Source of the DNA: Candidatus Auribacterota bacterium
GTDB taxonomy: Bacteria > Auribacterota > JAFGBW01
Length of the DNA stretch: 22,784 bases
Direction of reading: 5' to 3'
Assembly (NCBI GenBank): GCA_016932965.1
Contig: JAFGBW010000051.1
Coordinates: 1 to 22,784 of the forward strand
The notes under the pieces were generated by a model that was not told the origin of the DNA, made no database searches, and saw only the letters and a list, made by a program, of their open reading frames with translations. How positions within the stretch are numbered: the first letter of the stretch is position 1; each line of letters begins with the position of its first letter. Of this stretch, positions 1 through 7,331 are shown in pieces. Made by a program: the position numbers and the translations under genes.

Positions 1-5
1 CGTTG

Positions 6-70
6 GAGGTAAATTTTTTATCGGCTAATCAGGTCGCTTCGCTCCCATTATCCGACAAAAAATTAACCTC
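6..70. repeat. 65-bp near-palindromic element upstream of the SRAP gene
   Basis: Positions 6-24 and 52-70 are inverted copies of each other with 17 of 19 matches. Inner TAAT/ATTA arms and a GCTTCGC apex lie between them. On the other strand the apex reads GCGAAGC, a sequence known to form an unusually stable mini-hairpin. The whole unit could fold as a cruciform in DNA or a long hairpin in RNA. A reading frame runs through it into the SRAP gene, but the palindrome and the SRAP family's N-terminus show that part is not coding. It could be a REP/MITE-like dispersed element or a terminator for a gene to the left. Its copy number in the genome is unknown. Confidence 0.7.
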
Positions 71-131
71 AACTCGGCCTTTAGAATTTCGATTTGAATT
101 TAAAAAAATACCATCATCAGGGAGTGCACGG

Positions 132-824
132 ATGTGCGGCAGGTTTGTGAGAAAAACAACCGCTTCTGAAGCGGCCAAATCCATCCCGGGTTCGGTTGTT
201 CTGGCAGATTCCCAGCTCAGTTTCAATATCGCACCGGGGGTTTTGGTCTCGGTTCTTGAGAAAGAAAAGGAACTGCGCTGGACTCTTCATCACTGGGGCA
301 TTCAACCCAGATGGGAAAAAAACGGCTCTTCGAATCAAATCATCAATATCCGGTGTGAGACCCTCTCTGACAGAAGCTTTTTTGACGAGGATTTGAAGCA
401 TCGGCGCTGCCTGCTGCTGGCTGACGGATTTTATGAATGGAAAAAAACAGGGGCCCGGTCCGAACCTTATTATTTTTTTCTGAAGGACAGCCGTCCCTTT
501 TTTTTTGCCGGAATCTGGAACTCCATCAGTCAGCCTTATGAAGATGTCATTCATGCCTGCGCCATCATCACAGTTCCGGCCAATCCTTTAGTCGGCCGGA
601 TCCATACCCGTATGCCGGCCATATTGTCCCTGGAAGAGGGCAGTGACTGGATCCGGAATTCCTCTATGATTAAGTCGGAACTCTGCCGGTTTTTGAAACC
701 CTGTCCGGATGACCGGATGAGCAGTCACCGGGTTTCCCAGTGGATGAATTTCCAAAAACATGATACAGAAGAATGCATCAAGCCTGTTGGGGATGAACCG
801 GAAAAGGAATTGAATTTGTTATGA
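132..824 (+). CDS. yedK: SRAP-domain protein (YedK/HMCES family, abasic-site DNA-protein crosslink)
   Basis: Encodes about 230 residues of the SOS-response-associated peptidase (SRAP) family. These proteins sense abasic sites in single-stranded DNA and form a thiazolidine crosslink through Cys2. The start is set at the ATG followed by TGC GGC because the family requires Met removal to expose Cys2 (MCGRF); a longer in-frame extension would run through a palindrome and bury that cysteine. Family residues visible: Cys2, Asn72 in IINIRCET, Glu102 in ADGFYEW and His158 in IHTRMPAIL. The length is normal for the family. The stop overlaps the umuD start by ATGA, so the two are probably translated together as a DNA-damage operon. 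No convincing operator was found in the AT-rich stretch from 71 to 131. The family call is firm. Confidence 0.95.
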   Translation: MCGRFVRKTTASEAAKSIPGSVVLADSQLSFNIAPGVLVSVLEKEKELRWTLHHWGIQPRWEKNGSSNQIINIRCETLSDRSFFDEDLKHRRCLLLADGFYEWKKTGARSEPYYFFLKDSRPFFFAGIWNSISQPYEDVIHACAIITVPANPLVGRIHTRMPAILSLEEGSDWIRNSSMIKSELCRFLKPCPDDRMSSHRVSQWMNFQKHDTEECIKPVGDEPEKELNLL

Positions 825-1285
825 TTAGACGAAAAACCATGAAAATCAAAAAGGATCCTGTGATTAAGGAAATTTACCGGTTCGAGGACGGACACAAGGT
901 GATGTGTCCTATTTTTGAGTCGAGGGTTGCGGCTGGTTTCCCTTCGCCTGCGGACGATTTCATCGAACGGAAGCTGGATCTGAATGAATTCCTTGTCCGT
1001 CATCCCTCCTCAACCTTTTTTGTGAGGGTGTCCGGGGATTCCATGATCGGCGCTGGAATCAATCATAATGATATTCTGATTGTGGACCGTTCACTGGAAG
1101 TATCCGATAAGGCGGTCATCATTGCCGTGTTAGACGGTGAGCTGACGGTCAAACGTTACAGGGAGAAGGACGGGAAAAAATATCTTATGTCCGAAAATCC
1201 CCGTTTCAAACCCATGGAGATCGGAGAGAAAACGCCCTTTGAATTATGGGGGGTTGTGACCAGCGTGATTCATAAGGTTGGTTGA
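821..1285 (+). CDS. umuD: UmuD-like S24 family autoprotease, DNA polymerase V accessory subunit
   Basis: Encodes up to 154 residues of the LexA/UmuD self-cleaving serine protease family. UmuD is cleaved at Ala-Gly under RecA* stimulation to give UmuD', which joins UmuC to form a translesion polymerase. The cleavage site is Ala38-Gly39 (RVAAGFPSP), the nucleophile Ser74 (SGDSM) and the general base Lys111 (LTVKR). The spacings (Gly39 to Ser74 = 35, Ser74 to Lys111 = 37) equal those of E. coli UmuD. No helix-turn-helix precedes the cleavage site, so this is UmuD rather than LexA. The ATG at 821 overlaps the SRAP stop; a second in-frame ATG at 839 is an alternative. Unlike the usual umuDC pair, umuC is not next: a 3-kb gene on the other strand lies between. 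Confidence 0.93.
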   Translation: MIRRKTMKIKKDPVIKEIYRFEDGHKVMCPIFESRVAAGFPSPADDFIERKLDLNEFLVRHPSSTFFVRVSGDSMIGAGINHNDILIVDRSLEVSDKAVIIAVLDGELTVKRYREKDGKKYLMSENPRFKPMEIGEKTPFELWGVVTSVIHKVG

Positions 1286-1423
1286 GGGGTGGGGACTCTG
1301 CCTGGACTGAATTGATCAGACCGGGTTTTGGAGGATGGAATTTCAACAAGTCTGTAATTACACGCCGGATATCTACCAGCTTGATTCGTTGAAATGGATC
1401 GGGGAAGGAATGACAGCCGTTGA

Positions 1424-4423
1424 TCAGGCGGCTGAGTCAATCATGGCATCATAAGGATTGACCATGGGGCCTGGTTCTGTTGGTTCTGCCTCCGGCAGAA
1501 CTGGTTGAAGCGTTTCCCTGCTTTTTATCTTGGCGTTTTGACATTTTTCAATTTTTCTTAGGAGTCTCTGACCCCGCCTGCCTTCTTTGTCTTTGTCAGA
1601 AAGACCGTCAAATTCCTTCTGCAGAGAGTCGATCCTGCCATCCAGAATGGCATCCGACTTTTCCAATAACATTTTAGCCTCTTCCTGTGTCTTTTCCTTT
1701 TGCCGTTCCATGGCCCGGATCATTCTTTCATAGTTTTTGGCTGTTTGGACCGCTTCTGCGGCAGGATGCAGGGGCAGGGGTTTTTTCTCAGGAGTGGTTT
1801 CAGGACTGGGAGCCGTTTCGACAGGAGCCGAAGTCTCCAAAGGCACCACGGGTTCTGTGTGAACAGGAGGAAGTGTCTCTGTGATGGGAGAAGGGGTGAG
1901 AAGCGGGATGGGGGTTTTCATGACTGAAACGTCCCCCCTGACCAATAAACCGATTCCGGCGATCAGCATGGCCATGGATATATTTCTCAGGGTAAAGGTG
2001 TCTTGGATGAAATTCCAGGCAGTAACGCCGCCTTGAACGACTCTCCCTATGTTTCTGCTTCTCAAATACGCCTCATCCCTGGCCAGGTTTTCTTGTGCCT
2101 CTGTTTCCAGTTGTCTCAATATCCTCTGGGAAGTAACACCCTCGTTTGTTTCGGTGATGAGCTCAAGGATGTCTTCCGGGTTCATTCGTCTCACAGCCTC
2201 TTCCATGCTTGCATCGGTCAAGGTTTCCAGCAATTCCGCGGTTTCCAGGATTCGTTCCGCCCAGACGGACAGAATGTTCCGATACTCTGTCACGCTCCGG
2301 ACATTAGTCTCAAGAGCCTGAATCTGTGAGGTGATTTGATCAATGGCGGCCATTTGACGGTCGAGATCCCAGAACACGATACGGGCGGCGGCACGGGCCT
2401 TTTCCCGGTTTTCCATAAGGGTCCTTATCTGCCAGCGTAAATCATCCGCTGCCGCATCCGCCCGGCCGGTATAGTGGACCAGCATGGTCCGAACAGATTC
2501 CAGGAGGGGGACTACGGCATGGGAATTTTTCTGTATCAACGATTTTTCTGACAGGGAGTTCAGTTCATTTTTTGCTGACACTTCACGGGATAACATCTGG
2601 CCGGGTTCCTGAATGACAGTGGGTTGATAATCCGGAACAGCTGTTAATGATTCCAGGCAGGTGATGAGTCTGGAAAATAACACAGCGGCCTCCTGATTTT
2701 TCCGGATGGCTGTTTGTTCTGAAGAAAAAATGTCCGCCACACATTTAGCGACTGCTTCAAGCCGTTGCTGAAGGGTTGAAATCAGGACCGCCCTGTCTGC
2801 GGGCAGGGAGGTTGGTTCAGCCAGTACGGTGAGACCCGTTTGGATGACTCCTGCATCTCCTCCCAGTGATTCAGTCTGGTCTTCCAGGTTCTGATTCCGC
2901 ATAGATGCTTTTATGACCTGGCTGCTGGCCTGATTCCATGTTTCATGGGCTTCTGCGCTCAAAGAGGAACTGTCACGCTCCAGTGTCTGCATGAATTCGG
3001 TCATCTCCCTGTACGCGATTTCGCCCCTCTGATACAGGCCTTTCAGGGCGAGCATCGATGCTTTGCGAAATTTACCCGTGATATCATGAGCCTTCATGAC
3101 CAGGGTGTAAGCCGTGTTGCAGGCTTGCGCCAGGTTTTCCCGGGTGCCGTTTTCCCCGGCTGCCGCTGCTGCCGCCTGTTCCGCCTTCCTGAGCGCTTTG
3201 AGCGCTTCTTCAGCCTGTTCAACCTGTGTGGTGATATCCGTTTGCTCCGGTTTCAGCATCCAGTACAGGTCCTTGTTGTTTTTCGTCATCATGCCCAGAT
3301 ATTTGTCGGTTAATGAGTTTCTGATGATTTCCGGTGTGGCATCCAATACGTTCCGGACAGCTTCAGCCCGGACTCGATATTGCTTTGAAACAACCGGGTC
3401 TCTTATGGTATCCCTGATGATCACCAGGCTTTCATGTAAGGATCTCAGCCCAATGAGGGTGTTATTATGCGTTGAGATCAGGGTGTTTAATGAATCATAG
3501 GCATGCATCACCCGGTCTGATGAGGCTTCAATGAGGGCCACTTCCTCCGCGGAAATGGGCGCTTCTGCCAATTTTTTACTTAGTTCAATAAATAAATTAT
3601 CCTGGTCAATGATGGCTTTCTCCAGTTCCTCTTCCGCCGTCCTGATTTTAGTCCGGGTTGACTCCAGACTCAGTATCGAGCCTTCGGCCGTTGTATCCAG
3701 AAAGGTCAATAAGGCCGGGATATCCTCGAGGCTGACTCTGGCTTTTCTGCAGGCTGTTTCGATCCAGGTCCAGGACGGTATGGCCTTCAGATTTTGCAAT
3801 ATATTCTGGAGATCCGTATCCTTATCCTGTTCCTGTCGTAATTTCTGAAGTTCTGCAAGTTGCCGGGCATATTGGTCCTGAATTTCACGGATCCCATCCA
3901 GCAGTTTTCTGATATCGGCAGCCTGTGTTTTAAAACTAGCCGGGCCGTACAATTCAGCTGCAGCAGAGGCAAAGTTGAGCATTCGTTGCAGGGCAGCGTT
4001 ATAGTACGGAAGGAAATCGGCGGATTCTTCAAAGATACTCAGGGTTCTATCCATATTTTTTTCAGATTGCCTATGGGTTATCGCCTGAACAGCGTTTTCA
4101 TAAGCCCGGTTCAGCTTTTCTTGATATTGTACAAAACGGTCGGTCGCCAGATCCGACAGGACAATCCAGACATCATCCGGGTTATAGGGGTTATAGCCTC
4201 TCTGGATGGCTGTGCTTTTGACATCTCTCCAATTGGGTCCGTCCATCATGACCCGGAATAAGCCGTCTGCATCTTTCTGTTTCCTGACGATATCCTGAAT
4301 CAGGGATTTTTGGGCAAGGCATCTTTTTCCCGGACTATTCCAGTCAGAAGGAAATACGGGCTGCAAAATCAGGGATGCGATAAGAACATGACTGATGAAT
4401 TTAAATTGTTTCAAGTAAAGCAT
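1424..4423 (-). CDS. Large exported helical protein of unknown function
   Basis: I do not recognise this 999-residue protein. Its first ~38 residues look like a signal peptide: Lys5 and Lys8, then a hydrophobic run around ISHVLIASLILQPVF. The body is charged, rich in Glu, Gln, Ala and Leu, and has heptad-like patterns consistent with long alpha-helices or coiled coils. A likely transmembrane segment lies near residues 812-830 (SMAMLIAGIGLLV). After it come a Pro/Thr/Glu-rich stretch (about 836-890), a Lys/Glu-rich helix and a Pro-rich tail. The frame is unbroken over 3 kb with normal codon use, so it is a real gene. It sits between umuD and umuC on the opposite strand, its 3' end pointing at umuD, and shares the 4424-4564 region with umuC as a divergent promoter. 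No role in DNA repair is implied by its sequence. Confidence 0.85.
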   Translation of the reverse strand: MLYLKQFKFISHVLIASLILQPVFPSDWNSPGKRCLAQKSLIQDIVRKQKDADGLFRVMMDGPNWRDVKSTAIQRGYNPYNPDDVWIVLSDLATDRFVQYQEKLNRAYENAVQAITHRQSEKNMDRTLSIFEESADFLPYYNAALQRMLNFASAAAELYGPASFKTQAADIRKLLDGIREIQDQYARQLAELQKLRQEQDKDTDLQNILQNLKAIPSWTWIETACRKARVSLEDIPALLTFLDTTAEGSILSLESTRTKIRTAEEELEKAIIDQDNLFIELSKKLAEAPISAEEVALIEASSDRVMHAYDSLNTLISTHNNTLIGLRSLHESLVIIRDTIRDPVVSKQYRVRAEAVRNVLDATPEIIRNSLTDKYLGMMTKNNKDLYWMLKPEQTDITTQVEQAEEALKALRKAEQAAAAAAGENGTRENLAQACNTAYTLVMKAHDITGKFRKASMLALKGLYQRGEIAYREMTEFMQTLERDSSSLSAEAHETWNQASSQVIKASMRNQNLEDQTESLGGDAGVIQTGLTVLAEPTSLPADRAVLISTLQQRLEAVAKCVADIFSSEQTAIRKNQEAAVLFSRLITCLESLTAVPDYQPTVIQEPGQMLSREVSAKNELNSLSEKSLIQKNSHAVVPLLESVRTMLVHYTGRADAAADDLRWQIRTLMENREKARAAARIVFWDLDRQMAAIDQITSQIQALETNVRSVTEYRNILSVWAERILETAELLETLTDASMEEAVRRMNPEDILELITETNEGVTSQRILRQLETEAQENLARDEAYLRSRNIGRVVQGGVTAWNFIQDTFTLRNISMAMLIAGIGLLVRGDVSVMKTPIPLLTPSPITETLPPVHTEPVVPLETSAPVETAPSPETTPEKKPLPLHPAAEAVQTAKNYERMIRAMERQKEKTQEEAKMLLEKSDAILDGRIDSLQKEFDGLSDKDKEGRRGQRLLRKIEKCQNAKIKSRETLQPVLPEAEPTEPGPMVNPYDAMIDSAA

Positions 4424-4485
4424 GGTTCGTTTTCCTAACAGGAATAATGTACGTCATTAAATTTTTTTACCTGATTTCAAAATAA

Positions 4486-4515
4486 TTGTCAAGGATGCTG
4501 TCCTGATTTTATCAT
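4486..4515 (+). promoter_or_regulatory. Candidate umuC promoter with an operator-like palindrome in the spacer
   Basis: TTGTCA (4486-4491) and TATCAT (4510-4515) are separated by 18 bp and fit a sigma-70 promoter. The spacer holds AGGATGCTGTCCT (4492-4504), a near-palindrome with one mismatch between its 5-bp arms. A repressor bound there would block RNA polymerase, which is how SOS genes are normally controlled. I cannot name the lineage's LexA box and saw no second copy upstream of the SRAP gene, so the operator role is inference. Confidence 0.35.
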
Positions 4516-4564
4516 GGGATTAAATTTTGGATGAATTTTGGAGGAAACAGTTTACAATGATTTC

Positions 4565-5830
4565 ATGGATTTTTCAGGAAAAAACGATTTTGTGCTGGTG
4601 GACTGCAATAATTTTTATGTGTCCTGTGAACGCGTGTTTGATCCCCGTTTAAGAGATGTTCCTGTGGTGGTTTTATCCAATAATGACGGCTGTGCCATTT
4701 CACGGTCTGACGAGGCCAAAGCGCTGGGAATTGCGCTTGGCACTCCCATGTTCAAGTTTAAAAAGGAAATCACTATGTGCGGGATCCGCATCTGTTCCTC
4801 CAATTATGCCTTGTACGGGGACATGTCTTCCAGGGTGATGGCCACTTTATCTGCAATGGTTCCGGAGATGGAAATTTATTCCATTGATGAAGCCTTTTTA
4901 TCTCTGAAGGGGTTTTCCGACCCGGAAGGCAAGGCGTCGGAAATACGGCGCAGGGTCATGCGCAATACCGGAATTCCTGTATCCATAGGGATCGGGGCGA
5001 CCAAAACCCTGGCCAAGGCAGCCAATAAGCTGGCCAAGAAAAATTCCTGTTACCAGGGGGTTTGTCATCTCAGACAATCCGGGCTTCTTGGTTCATTGCC
5101 TGTTGCCGATGTCTGGGGAATCGGGAAGTCATATGCCTGGAAACTCGATTTCCTGGGGATCCGGACCGCGCTTGATTTCATGAAAATGCCTGAAATGCAC
5201 GTGAAAAAAATCATGGGGCTTCCCGGACTGCGTATCTGGATGGAGTTGAACGGCATCCCCTGTCTTTCTTTAGATGATCTGCCTGAAAGAAAGACGATCA
5301 TCCGGTCCCGTTCCTTTGGGAAAACCATCACTGAGTTTGAACCCATACGGGAGGCGGTTGCCGAGTTTAGCTCTAGGGCAGGGGAAAAATTACGGGAATA
5401 CGGCCTCTTTGCCTCCCATATTCATGTTTTTATTGAAACCAATACCTTTAGGGATGAGCCTCAGTACATGAACAGTGTGATGATGTCATTTCCTCATCCT
5501 GTGGATTATACTCCGCATCTCATTCATTATGCTGTGGAAGGGTTGCAGCGGATTTTCAGGGAAGGGTATTCCTACAAGAAAGCCGGGATCATTCTGACCG
5601 AATTGGTGCCGGAGAAAGCTTGTCATCCGGATTTGTTTTATCCGGAAGAGGAAAAACAAAAGCATTCCGGCCTCATGAAGGCACTGGACCGGATCCATTC
5701 CCGTTTCGGGGAACGGGCTCTTATTTTTGCGGAACAGGGTTTTAAAAGGACCTGGAAAATGCGTCAGGAAAATCTTTCACCCCGTTATACCAGCCGGTGG
5801 GATCAGATTCCTTTAGTGAAAGCAAGATGA
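4565..5830 (+). CDS. umuC: DNA polymerase V catalytic subunit, Y-family (UmuC)
   Basis: Y-family translesion polymerase, the catalytic partner of UmuD'. Numbered from the ATG at 4565 it has 421 residues, close to E. coli UmuC (422). Metal-binding residues are visible: Asp13 in [12 protein letters not shown], and Asp108-Glu109 in YSIDEAF. The UmuC hallmark [14 protein letters not shown], the [11 protein letters not shown] helix-hairpin region and the C-terminal [16 protein letters not shown] are all present, so it is complete. The start is uncertain: a TTG at 4538 adds nine residues, and the best GGAGG (4540-4544) lies 20 nt before the ATG. I prefer the ATG because homologues begin a few residues before the first catalytic Asp. 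It is separated from umuD by a divergent 3-kb gene and probably has its own promoter. Confidence 0.94.
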   Translation: MDFSGKNDFVLVDCNNFYVSCERVFDPRLRDVPVVVLSNNDGCAISRSDEAKALGIALGTPMFKFKKEITMCGIRICSSNYALYGDMSSRVMATLSAMVPEMEIYSIDEAFLSLKGFSDPEGKASEIRRRVMRNTGIPVSIGIGATKTLAKAANKLAKKNSCYQGVCHLRQSGLLGSLPVADVWGIGKSYAWKLDFLGIRTALDFMKMPEMHVKKIMGLPGLRIWMELNGIPCLSLDDLPERKTIIRSRSFGKTITEFEPIREAVAEFSSRAGEKLREYGLFASHIHVFIETNTFRDEPQYMNSVMMSFPHPVDYTPHLIHYAVEGLQRIFREGYSYKKAGIILTELVPEKACHPDLFYPEEEKQKHSGLMKALDRIHSRFGERALIFAEQGFKRTWKMRQENLSPRYTSRWDQIPLVKAR

Positions 5831-5840
5831 GGTAATTGAG

Positions 5841-5911
5841 GATTGAGAATTAAGAATGAGTTGGAATGAATCTGGAAAGATCCGGGTTGGATCCATTCTT
5901 AATTCTCGATT
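5841..5911. repeat. Inverted repeat between the convergent umuC and OsmC genes
   Basis: GAGAATTAAGAATG (5845-5858) is matched by its exact reverse complement at 5894-5907, and the arms extend a few bases with mismatches (GATT left, GAT right). The 35-nt centre contains GGATC-type short palindromes. There is no T-tract, so this is more likely a dispersed repeat than a classic terminator, although its place between converging genes would suit a transcription end. The related string CTCATTCTTAATT recurs after lnt at about 8854-8866. Confidence 0.6.
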
Positions 5912-5924
5912 CCGATTTTTTCAC

Positions 5925-6359
5925 TCATTCCAGTTTCAGCCGGATGGGCGTTGCATTCCTGACGTTTTCCGTAACAGGACAACGGCGGTCCATTTCGTTT
6001 AGAAAATCTTCTTTTTGTTCAGGGGTTAAATCCGCGTCCATTTTTGCCGTCAGCCTGATTTCAGTCAATCCTGCGCGGCCCTGGGTGGATTTCCCCAGTA
6101 AAAAATCGGAATCCAGGTCTCCTTCAACACGGATATCCATGCCCCGCAGTTGGATTCTTTTTTGTTTCGCCAGGATCCGGGCAATGGCTAATAGACAGCC
6201 GCTTAATCCGAGCAGAAAATATTCAATAGGGGTTGGCCCCTTGTCCTGTCCGCCGCCGTTTTCAGGCTGGTCAATCCAGACCTCATGCTTGCGGGCTTTT
6301 CCCTTTACCAGGTACCTTTCCTTGATGCTGGTTTCTACCTGAATAATTTTTGAACTCAT
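5925..6359 (-). CDS. OsmC/Ohr-family protein (probable thiol-dependent peroxidase)
   Basis: A 144-residue OsmC-fold protein. Members reduce organic hydroperoxides with a pair of cysteines. Both are present: Cys55 in LGLSGCLL, at the start of the long central helix, and Cys127 in RRCPVTENV, the second family signature. The N-terminal strands and the GPTPIEYFLLGLSGC stretch are typical of the YhfA-like branch, whose substrates are less certain than those of Ohr. The length is normal. AAAGGA precedes the ATG by about six bases, supporting the start. It converges with umuC and is followed on its own strand by nothing close, so it may be monocistronic, or it may be read through from the exported-protein gene 49 bp upstream on the same strand. 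An oxidative-stress role is inferred from the family. Confidence 0.88.
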   Translation of the reverse strand: MSSKIIQVETSIKERYLVKGKARKHEVWIDQPENGGGQDKGPTPIEYFLLGLSGCLLAIARILAKQKRIQLRGMDIRVEGDLDSDFLLGKSTQGRAGLTEIRLTAKMDADLTPEQKEDFLNEMDRRCPVTENVRNATPIRLKLE

Positions 6360-6408
6360 GAGTCGTCCTTTCTTATTCTTTGGTGTCGGATACTACTGAC
6401 AGGTGGAT

Positions 6409-7194
6409 TTAATCCAGGTTGACCTCATCCCAGACAATTTCCTCCAGAGGCGGCCCCCAGCCGGCAGCCGGGAAATGGTAATCTCTGTCAGGAATGATGT
6501 ATTCTTCATCATATCGGTTTTGATCTTTAGGCGCTGTGGTCACTCCCTGATTGGGAACTATGAATGTGTAGCTGATAGTCCCTTTCATGGGAACTCCCAT
6601 GTTCTGGAATGCTTGGGCTTCCAAGGTCTGGGGCCTGTGATAGGGATGCCGCTGGAATTGAAGTGTTTTTCTCGGCTGTTCCGGGACAGGATTCTGAAAG
6701 TTTTTAGGAAGCGCAGCCATGATATAGGGTATGGCTTCAGGCTCGGAAGATTCAACTTTCCATGAGATGTGGCTTGTCCAGTCTTCATCCAGCTGAAAAT
6801 TCCACAGCTCAACGAATTCACCGGGATTATCCGGAGCAGGTTTGAACCAGCTTTTGCCGGTCAGTTTGACTTTGACAGGCACTTCGAATGACAGAGTCAC
6901 GGAGTCCCCCTCTCCCTGCATTCTGCCGGTCCCTTTCGCCTGAACCGTGCTTTCTCCCATGAATCGATAAACCACATTGAGTGGTTCCCCCTGATGATTA
7001 GGCTGGTTCCATTTTATCGCATGGTTTGAGGCTGCCCTGAATTGAACCGGTCCTGTTACCTGGATCGACATCCGGATGCCTTCATCATTCCATGAAAACT
7101 GATGATTGTATTGGATGGTATAGGATTCTTCAGCGGTAATGAACCCGGAAGCGAACAGCAGCATGGAGACGGCAAGCATTTTTTTTAAATCCAT
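6409..7194 (-). CDS. Exported protein of unknown function
   Basis: I do not recognise this 261-residue protein. It begins with a clear signal peptide: Lys4-Lys5, a hydrophobic core of about 14 residues and a probable cut near FITAEE (residues 18-22). The rest lacks transmembrane segments and has no cysteine after the leader. It alternates short hydrophobic stretches with Trp, Pro and Asn, as in a beta-rich periplasmic or surface protein. The C-terminus is acidic and aromatic (EEYIIPDRDYHFPAAGW). AAAGGAG lies six bases before the ATG, supporting the start. It precedes the OsmC-like gene with a 49-bp gap, so they may share a transcript, and it is divergent from lnt across a 137-bp gap that must hold both promoters. 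Confidence 0.75.
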   Translation of the reverse strand: MDLKKMLAVSMLLFASGFITAEESYTIQYNHQFSWNDEGIRMSIQVTGPVQFRAASNHAIKWNQPNHQGEPLNVVYRFMGESTVQAKGTGRMQGEGDSVTLSFEVPVKVKLTGKSWFKPAPDNPGEFVELWNFQLDEDWTSHISWKVESSEPEAIPYIMAALPKNFQNPVPEQPRKTLQFQRHPYHRPQTLEAQAFQNMGVPMKGTISYTFIVPNQGVTTAPKDQNRYDEEYIIPDRDYHFPAAGWGPPLEEIVWDEVNLD

Positions 7195-7331
7195 AGGAGA
7201 CTCCTTTAATATGATATTTTTGAATGGACTATCAGTTCATCATGGATCATGCGGCTGTATAGTTATATGATTGATCGAATTGTTCAAGAAAGAAACAGGG
7301 GCTTACCCGGAAATGATGAAATATTTTTAAA

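Noticed and set aside
3-131. An in-frame N-terminal extension of the SRAP protein
   Set aside because: It runs through a palindrome, and the family needs Met-Cys at the N-terminus with Cys2 as the active residue.
1335-1454. A 39-codon frame after umuD beginning at an ATG beside GGAGG
   Set aside because: The ribosome site touches the ATG with no spacing, the frame overlaps the opposite gene's 3' end, and the peptide resembles nothing known.
2003-2329. Several long plus-strand frames inside the 999-residue gene
   Set aside because: They are shadows of the intact 3-kb minus-strand frame and lack ribosome-binding sites or recognisable products.
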